A stretch of 64,000 nucleotides of DNA, taken from NCBI RefSeq assembly GCF_000718775.1, contig NZ_JOCB01000074.1, positions 20,190 through 84,189 on the forward strand, given 5' to 3'. Position 1 is the stretch's first letter, and each line of letters starts with the position of its first letter. Positions 18,117 to 26,273 of this stretch are shown here, one piece after another. This stretch comes from Streptomyces sp. NRRL S-31. Its GTDB lineage: Bacteria; Actinomycetota; Actinomycetes; Streptomycetales; Streptomycetaceae. The translations under genes were made by a program, and so were the position numbers. The notes below the pieces were generated by a model. The model did not search any database. It saw only the letters and a program-made list of their open reading frames with translations, and was not told where the DNA came from.

Positions 18117-19592
18117 TCAGAACGCCGGTTCCTGCTCGTGCGGCGACGTGGCCGGAGGCCGGGCCATTTCGATGTACCGGGCCTTGCTGGTGCGTCCCCA
18201 GTCGATGAGGACGCTCCGGGCCGCGAGGGTGGGCTGGAGACGCTTGAGACGGTCGGAGAGGACTTTGCCGGTGGTCGGCCACCCTTTGGGCAGGGGGCGG
18301 CAGTCCTCGCCGCTGTAGAGACCGGTGAGGCAGTGCAGCCACTCTGCGGACGTCATCCGCTGCTCTGCCCCCGCGTCCAGGCCGGCGGCGTACTTGAGCA
18401 CGGTCTGCGCCAGCAGGTCGCCCTCGATGACGTCGTCGTTGAGGTCGTCCAGGCTGGCCCGGTAGGCGCCCAGCGCTCCCAGACCGGTCGCCGCATCGAG
18501 CTGCGCGCACAGGTGGGCGAAGTCGGCCATCCGCAGGTCGGTCGGGATGTCTGCTTCCGTCGCCCGCACCTGCACGGTGAGATCCAGAAGGGACCCGAGG
18601 ACCACGGGCAGCACCTCTTCGAACTCCGCCCACAGCTCCGCTTCAGTGCGCCGGGTGCGGGGGCGTTCCAGACGCAAGGGAAGGAGCCGTTCGGCGAGGT
18701 CGGGGCGGATGACGCCCACGTCGATGCCGGTCAGGAGCAGGGGACGGCGGTAGCGGGCGCGGACGACGTCGCCGTCGGTGTAAAGGGCGCGTTTGATGGT
18801 CTCGGCGCCGGTGACGATGCAGCACATGAGGTCGGACAGGTCGGGTGCCAGGTGGGAGAGGTTGTCCAGGGCGGTGACCCATCCGGCGGCCACGGCCGCG
18901 ATCAGGTTTTCCTCGTCCTTCGGCGCCCGTCGCAGGTCCCCGGTCATGCCCTCGATGATCCGCACGAGCATCCGGCCGCCGGTGGACTTTCCTGCGCCCT
19001 GGGGGCCGGTGAGGAAAGGGGCGGGGACGGGCACGGACGGTCCGAGACAGCCGATCAGCCAGGCGATGGCCAGGCATTCGGTCTCGGCGTTGGCGAAGTT
19101 GCACAGCCGCAGCAGCAGATCGATGCCCTTACCGTCGGTGTCCTTGACGGGCAGGGGCAGCTCCCCGGTGAGCTGGGTGCGCCGCCAGCACACTTCTGCC
19201 GGGTCGGGGGTGATGATGTCCCAGCCGGTGGGGTGGATGCGAACGGACTTGCCGTCGGTGCGGCCCAGGTCCAACCACGTTGCGCCGTCGAACCCCGGGG
19301 CAACGCGAATGTGGACGGACTGCACGGGCTGGCTCAGCGCGAGTGCTTCGATCAAGTCGAGTGCTTCCTTAAGGGCGGTGCCGTTGAAGACGCCGTGCCC
19401 GTCGTGGAAGAGACCGACCATGAGTTCCTGGCGGTGACTGCCAGAGGTGCCCTGGGAGCGGATCGGACGGGCCACGGGGTGGCCGTTCTTCTGCGCGTAC
19501 ACGGTGCCGTCGGCGGTGCGGAAGTACCGAAAGTGCTCTTGGGCGTAGTCGGTGATGATCTGGCGTGCGGGGTTCTTGTCGTCGTCGGACAC
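18117..19592 (-). CDS. replication ATPase/helicase-like protein
   Basis: A 491-aa P-loop protein with Walker A TGPQGAGKST at residues 195-204 and a Walker-B-like string WVTALDN near 238-244. Family knowledge: in prim-pol type AICEs such an ATPase follows the primase-polymerase and is thought to act as the replicative helicase. It starts at GTG 19592, a few bases after the primase stop, so the two are co-translated. The N-terminal 180 residues have no domain I can name. Exact helicase superfamily uncertain. Confidence 0.82.
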   Translation of the reverse strand: MSDDDKNPARQIITDYAQEHFRYFRTADGTVYAQKNGHPVARPIRSQGTSGSHRQELMVGLFHDGHGVFNGTALKEALDLIEALALSQPVQSVHIRVAPGFDGATWLDLGRTDGKSVRIHPTGWDIITPDPAEVCWRRTQLTGELPLPVKDTDGKGIDLLLRLCNFANAETECLAIAWLIGCLGPSVPVPAPFLTGPQGAGKSTGGRMLVRIIEGMTGDLRRAPKDEENLIAAVAAGWVTALDNLSHLAPDLSDLMCCIVTGAETIKRALYTDGDVVRARYRRPLLLTGIDVGVIRPDLAERLLPLRLERPRTRRTEAELWAEFEEVLPVVLGSLLDLTVQVRATEADIPTDLRMADFAHLCAQLDAATGLGALGAYRASLDDLNDDVIEGDLLAQTVLKYAAGLDAGAEQRMTSAEWLHCLTGLYSGEDCRPLPKGWPTTGKVLSDRLKRLQPTLAARSVLIDWGRTSKARYIEMARPPATSPHEQEPAF

Positions 19593-19595
19593 GGG

Positions 19596-20444
19596 TCACA
19601 GTCCCAACGTGGCGAGGGCGTTGGTCCACGCGTCGGTGCAGTGCCGGACGGATTCGCCTTTGGCCTGCGCGGCGGTGAACAGTCGCGTCATGTGGGCGTC
19701 GGTGAGGCAGCCGCATCGGCCGTGGGTGGACAGCACGGCGAGGAACGTCCGGTACACGGTCGCGTGGATCGTGCTGCGGGCCTGCGTGATGCGCTGCTCC
19801 GCCATGGCGATGCCGCGTTCCAGGAAGGCGGGTGAGCGGTGGGGACACCCGCCGCCGCCCGACCGGGCGGGCACGTAGACGGAACGGGGCGCCGACCGGG
19901 CGGTGGGGGAGTCCGTCACGGCCAGCGCGCGGACGACGTCGGGAAGATCGGTCATGGTGCCGGCGCCGGGGCCCAGGTAGCGGGCGTAGGCCATCATCGA
20001 CTTGATGTCGACACCGGGGCGGACCGCGTTGCGGGAGGTCATGGCGCCCCGGTAGAGCCAGTGCTCACCGCGCGTCGTCTCCACGGTCCGGGTGGCGGGC
20101 AGGGTGGCGCGTGCCCAGTCGACGGCCGCAGCGTCGTCCAGGTCGACCACGGTCACCCCGGCGGCGCCGGGGTGATAGGCGACCGTGACGGCCCGCCGCC
20201 ATGCGGCCTCCCACACCGGGGAGGTCAGGATGGCCGGGTCGGTGGTGGCGGCGGCCCACGCGTGGCAGACGCCGGGACACCGGCAGGCTCCCGGCGTCTT
20301 CATGTTCGGCCGGCCGCCGCACGCGTTACCCGCGCACCGGTGGCAGTTGCCGAACGGTGCCTTGCCCGCGCGCAGGGGCAGCACGGGCACGCCGGCGGCG
20401 GCAAGCGTCAGTGCGGTCCGCAAAAGTTCGGGCAGCGTGCTCAT
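19596..20444 (-). CDS. bifunctional primase/polymerase (prim-pol)
   Basis: A 282-aa prim-pol. The core begins LAAAGVPVLPLRAGKAPFG, carries a cysteine cluster (CHRCAGNAC and CRCPGVCHAW) likely to bind zinc, the metal-binding VTVVDLDD motif, and TTRGEHWLYRG as the nucleotide-binding His motif. It would start replication of the excised circle together with the downstream ATPase. The ATG at 20444 overlaps the methyltransferase stop (ATGA) with GGAGGTGG upstream. Confidence 0.9.
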   Translation of the reverse strand: MSTLPELLRTALTLAAAGVPVLPLRAGKAPFGNCHRCAGNACGGRPNMKTPGACRCPGVCHAWAAATTDPAILTSPVWEAAWRRAVTVAYHPGAAGVTVVDLDDAAAVDWARATLPATRTVETTRGEHWLYRGAMTSRNAVRPGVDIKSMMAYARYLGPGAGTMTDLPDVVRALAVTDSPTARSAPRSVYVPARSGGGGCPHRSPAFLERGIAMAEQRITQARSTIHATVYRTFLAVLSTHGRCGCLTDAHMTRLFTAAQAKGESVRHCTDAWTNALATLGL

Positions 20445-20989
20445 GCCGCCACCTCCAGCGTGGCAGTGAGCTGTGCGAGGGCGGCGCGGCCGATGTGCTC
20501 GGCGTAGGCGGGCGGGATGCACTCGCGGATGCCGTCGCGGTTCATCCACGGCACCCCCAGCACCTCACGGGCGCGGTAGTTGGCCAGGTGGAACATCTGC
20601 CCGCACAGCATCACCGGACCGCGCAGCTTCGGGACGGCCCCGCCGACGTTCTCCATCACCCAGGGGCGCCCGGTCGTCTCCAGGGCCGCGCGGGTGGGGG
20701 CGATCAGGTCGGGGTGCTCGCGGCCCTGGATGCGCTGGCATGCGGTGTCGTGCTGGCACGGGGGTGAGCCGTGGATGAAGTCGAACTCCGCCCCGTGCTC
20801 CAGCACGAACGCGATGGCGTCGGCCTGCACGAACCGGTGCGGGTAGCGGGGCTGCGGGTCCTTGTCGACGCCGGTCACGTCGAACCCGGCATCGGCGTAG
20901 CCCTTGGCCGCGCCGCCCTGGCAGCAGAACAGATCCAGTAAACGCGGCCTGCGGCCGGGCACTCGCCGGATGAGGGTGGGTTGCGTCAT
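20441..20989 (-). CDS. phage-type DNA cytosine methyltransferase, shortened
   Basis: A 182-aa C5-methyltransferase-like protein. Motif I LLDLFCCQGGAAKGY (17-31), the SAM acidic region GVDKDPQPRYP, motif IV GSPPCQ with catalytic Cys78, and motif VI MENV (112-115) are intact. Related phage/AICE enzymes as I remember them have a further block after the LCGxMF motif, with an RHR-type motif and recognition region; here LCGQMFHLANY runs straight into the C-terminal REVLGVPWM part, so a segment appears lost in frame. Activity doubtful. Start ATG 20989 has GGAGGT 8 bases upstream; it leads the replication operon. Confidence 0.82.
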   Translation of the reverse strand: MTQPTLIRRVPGRRPRLLDLFCCQGGAAKGYADAGFDVTGVDKDPQPRYPHRFVQADAIAFVLEHGAEFDFIHGSPPCQHDTACQRIQGREHPDLIAPTRAALETTGRPWVMENVGGAVPKLRGPVMLCGQMFHLANYRAREVLGVPWMNRDGIRECIPPAYAEHIGRAALAQLTATLEVAA

Positions 20990-21073
20990 GCTGGGGACCT
21001 CCACTGTTCAGTTGGATGGGTGGAACAAGGGCGGCCCCGGACTTTGCCGAGACGGGGGCCGCCCTTGGCGTTG

Positions 21074-21331
21074 CTAGAAGGGGGGTTCGTTGCTGTAGCC
21101 GCCGGGCGGGGTGCGCCGCGTCCAGGACGGCAGGGGGAGCAGGAGCCAGCGGCGGGTGTCGTTCCAGCAGGTGCAGGGGTCGAAGTCGCTGCCGTCGTAT
21201 TCGCCGTCGGGGGTGGTGTAGTCCCAGGCGTGTCCGCCGTTGCCGTGGCACAGCGGGCAGTCGGGGCGGGGGGTGTCCACGATGGCGAGGGCCCGGCGGG
21301 GCCAGTCGATGACCTTGATGCGCGGTCGCAT
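21074..21331 (-). CDS. hypothetical protein with Cys motifs
   Basis: An 85-aa protein starting MRPRIKVIDWPRRALAIVDT at ATG 21331 (GAAGGG upstream). It has a CPLCHGNGG and a CTCW motif, possibly a zinc knuckle. Small proteins like this are common in AICEs; function unknown. It lies between the PP2C gene and the methyltransferase gene in one leftward run. Confidence 0.65.
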   Translation of the reverse strand: MRPRIKVIDWPRRALAIVDTPRPDCPLCHGNGGHAWDYTTPDGEYDGSDFDPCTCWNDTRRWLLLPLPSWTRRTPPGGYSNEPPF

Positions 21332-21345
21332 GGTTGCCCTTCGCT

Positions 21346-22038
21346 TCACCGTGTGGAGGGGTGTGCGATGACGACGGCGGTCGCGTCGTCCCGGTAGCCG
21401 TTTGTCTCACGCGCAGCGGCAACCAGCGCCTCGGCAAGGGCCTGCGGGTTGTCCTCCAGCTCACGGACCAGGGTCTTCATGACCTCCGGCGTCACCTGGT
21501 CGTGTACGCCGTCCGTGGTGAGGATGATGAGCCGGTCCCGGACGCCGGCGGTGTAGACGGTGCCGATCGTGGCGCGGGCGAGGCTGGTGCGGAGCCAGTT
21601 GTCGTGTTCCCGGGCGATCTCCAGCGCCACCCCGTTGGCTCGGAGCTGGGCGCCGACGGTGTGGTCGTCGGTATACAGCTCCAGCCGCTGGCCGTTCCAG
21701 CCGTACGCGCGGGCGTCGCCGGTCCAGTTGATGACGGTGATGTCGTCGCCGGGGATGGCGCGGGCCGCGACCGCGACCGCGTCCGCCTCCTTGCCGTCGG
21801 CTCCCCTGTCGGCGATCAGTTCGGATGCGGTGAGGAGTCCGGCGAGCGGCCCGCGGCGGGCGGAGATCCGGGCGGCGACTGCGGCGAGCAGGGGCGAGGT
21901 GGCGGAGGTGTGCGGTCCGTGACCGATGCCGTCGATGACGGCCGCGCCGACGGTGCCGTCGGCCAGCTTATAGACCTTGGCCGCGTCGGCGTTGTCGGCG
22001 GCGGTTCCTTCACGGGTGGCAAGTCCCGTACGGATCAC
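21346..22038 (-). CDS. PP2C-family protein phosphatase
   Basis: A 230-aa protein with the PP2C fold signatures: metal-binding AAVIDGIGHG, WTGDARAYGW, LIILTTDGVHDQVTP and the C-terminal YRDDATAVVI. It probably dephosphorylates Ser/Thr targets in the cytosol; no kinase is encoded in the element. GTG 22038 has AGGAG 6 bases upstream. Its place between transfer and replication genes suggests control of element or host state (inference). Confidence 0.88.
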   Translation of the reverse strand: MIRTGLATREGTAADNADAAKVYKLADGTVGAAVIDGIGHGPHTSATSPLLAAVAARISARRGPLAGLLTASELIADRGADGKEADAVAVAARAIPGDDITVINWTGDARAYGWNGQRLELYTDDHTVGAQLRANGVALEIAREHDNWLRTSLARATIGTVYTAGVRDRLIILTTDGVHDQVTPEVMKTLVRELEDNPQALAEALVAAARETNGYRDDATAVVIAHPSTR

Positions 22039-22050
22039 GTGTACTCCTGG

Positions 22051-22533
22051 TCAGTGGGAGTGCTGGTTGGTGGTCTTGGCCCACACACCCCGGGTGGTGG
22101 TGTGGGTGTGGTGCTGTTCCTGGTGGACGGGCCCGGTGTAGTGCTGGTGAATGTCCGGGGCGGGCCGGGCGCGCTTGGCGAGCCGGGCAAGGGCGAGGAC
22201 GAGTGCGGTGGGGGCGCCGAAGACGAGTCCGCACACGACCGGGTCAGCGAACTGGGACACCCACAGGAGTACGGCGGCGGTGCCGCCGACCATGGCGGTG
22301 GTGGCGCCGCCGGCGAGCATGAGCACGCTGGCGTCGGTGGCGCCCTGGCTCATCGGGGGCCGGCCGGGCTGCGCGACGGGCGGGGTGTCGCCGTGGACGG
22401 GCACGGGGGTGGTGTCGCGGTAGGCGGTGGGCCCGTACTCCGCGGCGATGATCCGGCGGGCTTCGGCGGCGGCTTCCTGGTCGGTCATCGGCAGCGGGCG
22501 GGCGGGGTGGTCGGTGTGGTCGGGACGGTTCAT
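22051..22533 (-). CDS. small two-helix membrane protein (Spd-like)
   Basis: A 160-aa protein with a hydrophilic N-terminus, two membrane helices (residues about 72-110: MLAGGATTAMVGGTAAVLLW and VVCGLVFGAPTALVLALARL) and a His/Thr-rich tail. It lies directly downstream of traB, where small membrane spread (Spd) proteins sit in Streptomyces plasmids. GGGAGG precedes the ATG. Specific family not recognised. Confidence 0.7.
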   Translation of the reverse strand: MNRPDHTDHPARPLPMTDQEAAAEARRIIAAEYGPTAYRDTTPVPVHGDTPPVAQPGRPPMSQGATDASVLMLAGGATTAMVGGTAAVLLWVSQFADPVVCGLVFGAPTALVLALARLAKRARPAPDIHQHYTGPVHQEQHHTHTTTRGVWAKTTNQHSH

Positions 22534-22575
22534 GGGGGTGGTCCTCCCGGGTGGGCCCGCGGCCCCCGTGCCGGG

Positions 22576-22702
22576 GTGTGACGCGGGGGCCGCGGGCGGG
22601 CGTCGGACGGGTGTGACGGGGGTGTGACGGGCTGCTGTGACGGCGCGTCACACCCGCTCCCGCCTAGGGGTTCGGGTGTGACGGGGCCGTCACGGTGTGA
22701 CG
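22576..22702. repeat. GTGTGACG repeat array at the traB 3' end (candidate clt/TRS)
   Basis: GTGTGACG occurs at 22576, 22611, 22622, 22676 and 22695, with partial copies at 22636 and inverted copies at 22646 (CGTCACAC) and 22687 (CCGTCAC). The array fills the gap after the TraB stop. In Streptomyces plasmids TraB recognises short repeats (TRS) at the clt locus through its C-terminal winged helix; this array is in the right place to be that site. It shares the core GTGACG with the repeats at 17.7-17.9 kb. Confidence 0.65.
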
Positions 22703-22706
22703 GGTG

Positions 22707-24809
22707 TCAGGCAGCGGCGAGGGCGGGGACGATGCGCCACCGGCCGGTGGCGTTCGTCGGCTCCAGACGGCCCTCGAGCGCGGCTTCCTTCAGCCGCTTG
22801 GACACCCAGGAGCGGGAGAGGTTGTTGCGGTCGCACCAGTCCATGAAGTCGACCGGGCCCACGACCATCTGCCCGGCCCGCTCGAACTCCTCCAGCGCGA
22901 GCGCGAACAGCTCCCGCGCCTCGTCCGGCGACGGCTTGTGCCCGCTCTCCTGTCCGAAGATCGGCGCGTCGTCGCCTTCCATGGCGCCGGGGAGGTCGGC
23001 TTCCGGGTCGATGCCGGCGTCTTCGGGGTCGACCAGCAGCCCGTACCCCTGCCCCTGCCCCTGCTCCCGTCCGTCGTTCATGGCGCTGTCTCCCTGTACG
23101 GCGGTCAGCCGCGGCCCGCCCGCGACCGGAACGGGGGTGGGTGCGGGTGCGGTGCGGCCGGTGTAGGCGCGGCCGGCGACCGCGGCCACGGCCCCGGCCG
23201 TGACGGGGTCGGCGGTCGCGCCCTCCCGCAGGGCCCACGCCGCGAGCTGCTCCATGAGCGCGGTGGTGCGGGCGGGGAAGGCGAAGGTGCGGCCCGGGGA
23301 GGGGTAGCGGTCCTCGGGGATGCCCGGGGAGACGACGTAGCAGTAGCCGGGGCGCCGGTTGCCCCACGCTCCGGGGTGGGCGCCGGCGTCGATGACCGCT
23401 TCCGGGAGCGAGAACCCTTCGTCGCGGGGGTCGCAGCCGAGCGCGATCACGGACGGCAGGGAGGCCCGGGTGCTGGTGGACATCTGGTCGTAGGAGGGGC
23501 GCTGAAGGGACACGATCAGGGAGACGCCGGCCGAGCGGGCTTCCTGAGCGATCCCGGTGAACGCGTCGTCCCCCAGCGCCCGCAAGGTGTTCGCCGCTTC
23601 CTCAAACCACGCGACGAGGAACGGCATACCGGCGCAGCCGCACGCCCGGCCGGTCTGGCAGGAGTGGGCGGGGTCGGTCTGGGCCTGGGCGGCGGCGGGG
23701 AGCCACTGGCGGTAGCCGTGGGCGCCGAGCCAGCGGGTGCGGGCGGGGATGACGGCCTTGACCGCCTCCACCATGACTTCCGTGTCCGCCCCGCCCTCGG
23801 CCGACCAGTCCATGCCGGGCCTCAAAGGGGCGAAGTCCTGGAACGCTTTCGGGTCCGAGGTCCACAGCAGCACATCCCGCCGGGACAGCACTTCTGTCAT
23901 CAGGTTGAGCGCGGTCTCGCCCTTGCCCGATCCGGTACCGCCCGCGATCAGCAGGTGGGTGCTGTTCCGCTTGGCCTCCGGGTCGCCGGGGAGCCAGATC
24001 ACGAGCGGGGAGCCGTCGTCGTACCGGCCGATGACCAGGGGTTCCGCGATCGACCCGCCCAGGGTCGAGGGTCCCTCGTACTCCGCCGGCTGCGCGAGCA
24101 TGTCCTCGGGGACGATGACCAGCTCACCGCGGCGGCTGGAGTCCGGCGAGGGGTGGTAGCGGACGGCGGAGACTGGCAGGTCCAGCGCGGACGCGATCCG
24201 GGCCAGAGCCTTGGACACGTCGTCGTTGGTCTGCTCACCCGGCTCCAGCAGCAACGGCGCGGTGACCCGGTTGGGTTCCACCGTCGTGGTACCGATCTGC
24301 GCACGGGCCAGACCGACCTTCTCCAACAGGCCCTTGTCGGTGCCGCCGGCCTGCGGGTCGGTGTCGGTGCGGCGCAGGATCATCCGCACGTTCCAGGACA
24401 GGGCCACGACGGGGCCGCCCATCAGGAACAGGTCGTCCAGCGGGCCGGTGGTGGGTCCGGCGAGACAGGCCGCGGTCACCCACGCCGATCCCGCCGCCAC
24501 GGTGATGGCCGAGTGCAGCCGGCGCTGCTGACTGGTCGACTTCCCCGCCCACCACGTCGCCCCGGTCAGGGCGACGGAGGCGAGGGTGAGGCCGACACCG
24601 GCCCCGGCGGAGGCTTCCCACCGCAGCGAGCCGAGCGCTCCGGCCAGGCCCGTACCGGCCCAGCCGAGCCAGGGCGGCAGGTGCGGCTTGACCCGGGCGA
24701 GCAGGTAGACGCCCACGCTCCCGCCCGATCCGTGTCCGTGCGGGTCGGGGAGGTAGGCGGCGGCTCCGTCGTGGCCGTAGGCGGCCACCGAATGGCTGTT
24801 GCGAGCCAT
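22707..24809 (-). CDS. traB: TraB/FtsK-type conjugative DNA translocase
   Basis: A 700-aa transfer protein moving double-stranded DNA between hyphae. It has two to four N-terminal membrane helices (residues about 45-140), an FtsK/SpoIIIE motor with Walker A GGTGSGKGE (Lys296) and Walker-B-like FLVAWFEEA, then a Ser/Pro/Gln-rich linker and a C-terminal winged helix (DFMDWCDRNNLSRSWVSKRL) matching the TraB/FtsK-gamma position that reads TRS repeats. ATG 24809 has AAGGAG about 8 bases upstream. It heads the run into the Spd-like and PP2C genes and follows the larger spread operon. Confidence 0.93.
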   Translation of the reverse strand: MARNSHSVAAYGHDGAAAYLPDPHGHGSGGSVGVYLLARVKPHLPPWLGWAGTGLAGALGSLRWEASAGAGVGLTLASVALTGATWWAGKSTSQQRRLHSAITVAAGSAWVTAACLAGPTTGPLDDLFLMGGPVVALSWNVRMILRRTDTDPQAGGTDKGLLEKVGLARAQIGTTTVEPNRVTAPLLLEPGEQTNDDVSKALARIASALDLPVSAVRYHPSPDSSRRGELVIVPEDMLAQPAEYEGPSTLGGSIAEPLVIGRYDDGSPLVIWLPGDPEAKRNSTHLLIAGGTGSGKGETALNLMTEVLSRRDVLLWTSDPKAFQDFAPLRPGMDWSAEGGADTEVMVEAVKAVIPARTRWLGAHGYRQWLPAAAQAQTDPAHSCQTGRACGCAGMPFLVAWFEEAANTLRALGDDAFTGIAQEARSAGVSLIVSLQRPSYDQMSTSTRASLPSVIALGCDPRDEGFSLPEAVIDAGAHPGAWGNRRPGYCYVVSPGIPEDRYPSPGRTFAFPARTTALMEQLAAWALREGATADPVTAGAVAAVAGRAYTGRTAPAPTPVPVAGGPRLTAVQGDSAMNDGREQGQGQGYGLLVDPEDAGIDPEADLPGAMEGDDAPIFGQESGHKPSPDEARELFALALEEFERAGQMVVGPVDFMDWCDRNNLSRSWVSKRLKEAALEGRLEPTNATGRWRIVPALAAA

Positions 24810-24825
24810 GAAGATCACTCCTTCC

Positions 24826-25365
24826 CTACTGCTGGTGCCAGTTCATGACCGGCTGCTGCGGCCGGCGGGCGCGGTGACGGACGCGGTTGATCTCTTCTTC
24901 GAACTCCTGCTGGAACGTGGAGTGGCAGGCGGCGGCGTTCTTCGCCGCGTCCCGCAGGGCGTCCGCGGCCCGCTGCATCTTGCGGGCGACCTTCTGTGCC
25001 CTGATCCGCGAGCCGAACGCCCGCCCTTCCGGGTCTGGCACGGAGGCGAGGACGCCCTTCATGATCTCGGCGCCCATGGCGACTTCGATGGACAGCGTCA
25101 CGGCGGCGGCCCGCAGGGTGTTGCAGTACATCCGGACCAGGGCGGGAGACGAGAAGTCCGGTTCCGGCAGCAGCGCTTCGGCGTGGGGACGGCGTCCGCC
25201 GCCGCTGTTGCCGCGGTGGTTGTTGGTGGTGCGGTTGATGGTGACGTTCACCGGGGGCGCGAACGAGCTGCCCAGTCCGCCGATGAAGCCGCCCGCGGCG
25301 GCACCCGCGTTGGCGAACTTGTTGCCCTTGTCGGCGCCGGCGCTGTCACGCGTCGTGGATGCCAT
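24826..25365 (-). CDS. conserved AICE protein, unknown function
   Basis: A 179-aa soluble protein: Gly/Ala-rich start, NVTINRTTNNHRG segment, then two helical stretches (AAAVTLSIEVAMGAEIMKGV and KMQRAADALRDAAKNAAACH) and a basic C-terminus. It sits 16 bases upstream of traB in the same direction, so a transfer role is likely. No named domain recognised. Confidence 0.7.
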   Translation of the reverse strand: MASTTRDSAGADKGNKFANAGAAAGGFIGGLGSSFAPPVNVTINRTTNNHRGNSGGGRRPHAEALLPEPDFSSPALVRMYCNTLRAAAVTLSIEVAMGAEIMKGVLASVPDPEGRAFGSRIRAQKVARKMQRAADALRDAAKNAAACHSTFQQEFEEEINRVRHRARRPQQPVMNWHQQ

Positions 25366-25384
25366 GAGTGGACTCCTTCGCAGG

Positions 25385-25885
25385 TCAGTGGGTGCGGCGG
25401 ACGATGAGCCAGACGGTCTGTGCGGTGCCCCAGATCAGCAGCCACAGCAGACCGAGCGGACCGGTGAGCGGCCCGAACCCGGCCGCGGCAGCGAACCAGC
25501 CGCCGCCCACGGTGGCGAGCGCGGCCAGGCCGATGCGCCAGGCAAGGGCGGAGCCGGTCCCCGGGCGGCGGTGCTGCATGAGCAGCACCCACACGGCCGG
25601 GCCGGCGGCGAGGACGGCGAGGACCAGACCGGTCCACGGCTCCGTGGCGTGCAGCACGCCGGCCGCGGCGAGGGCGAACACGGCGAGGCCGGTCGGGGCC
25701 AGCGCGCCGCGGTGGCGCCACAGCATCCGCCCGGCCCATCCGGCGGCCTCCCGGGTGAGGGAGGGCTGCTCGGGGACGACGATCACGAACGGCTGCGCGC
25801 TACGGCGACCGCGCTGACGGGGGATGCGGACGGTGTGAACGCCCGCGGCGGACTTCAGGCCGCGGGCACGGGTACGACTGGACAC
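25385..25885 (-). CDS. membrane protein of the transfer region (Spd-like)
   Basis: A 166-aa protein with a basic N-terminus and four hydrophobic segments (GALAPTGLAVFALAAAGVL, LVLAVLAAGPAVWVLLM, IGLAALATVGGGWFAAA, LGLLWLLIWGTAQTVWLIV). GTG start 25885. Small polytopic proteins in this position act in intramycelial spread in Streptomyces plasmids (family context); no specific family match claimed. Confidence 0.75.
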   Translation of the reverse strand: MSSRTRARGLKSAAGVHTVRIPRQRGRRSAQPFVIVVPEQPSLTREAAGWAGRMLWRHRGALAPTGLAVFALAAAGVLHATEPWTGLVLAVLAAGPAVWVLLMQHRRPGTGSALAWRIGLAALATVGGGWFAAAAGFGPLTGPLGLLWLLIWGTAQTVWLIVRRTH

Positions 25886-25934
25886 AGCGAATCTCCTCAG
25901 AGGGAGGCAGTCGGATGGGGGGTGCTGTGCAGGT

Positions 25935-26273
25935 TCAGGCGGCGGGCTGGTCGTCCGGGTAGGCGCACGGGGTGCACACGCCGAGCGCGGCCGGGATGAC
26001 GTAGCCGGCGTCCCGGCGGCACTGCGGGCAGGTGCGGCGGGCCGTGTTCGCCTTCGCCAGCGCGGCGCGCTTGGCCGGGGTCATCGGCCGGACGGGCTTG
26101 GCCAGCTCTACCGAGTAGAGGTAGGCGACCAGCGGGCCGCGGCGGCGCCGCGGACGCTCGATCTGTGCGGCCACGTCCTGACCGCCCGGCCGCAGACCGG
26201 CCGCGCGCAGTTGCCGGACCGTGGCCAGCCCCTCAGGTGCCAGTCGCCACGGGTAGACGGGAACGGCGGCCAT
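25935..26273 (-). CDS. RRQRL-type zinc-binding protein
   Basis: A 112-aa basic protein. LAPEGLATVRQLRAAGLRPGG is the recurrent motif of a small AICE family annotated for an RRQRL motif; the C-terminal half has CPQC and CTPC pairs forming a likely zinc ribbon. The start ATG 26273 shares its A with the upstream TGA stop (TGATG), so it is coupled to the DUF2637 gene. Role unknown; probably nucleic-acid binding. Confidence 0.8.
   Translation of the reverse strand: MAAVPVYPWRLAPEGLATVRQLRAAGLRPGGQDVAAQIERPRRRRGPLVAYLYSVELAKPVRPMTPAKRAALAKANTARRTCPQCRRDAGYVIPAALGVCTPCAYPDDQPAA

Noticed and set aside
17916..19835. 639-codon plus-strand frame over the replication genes
   Set aside because: Shadow of the ATPase and prim-pol genes, which have clear motifs on the minus strand.
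22704..24848. 714-codon plus-strand frame over traB
   Set aside because: Antisense shadow; the FtsK motor and winged helix are on the minus strand.
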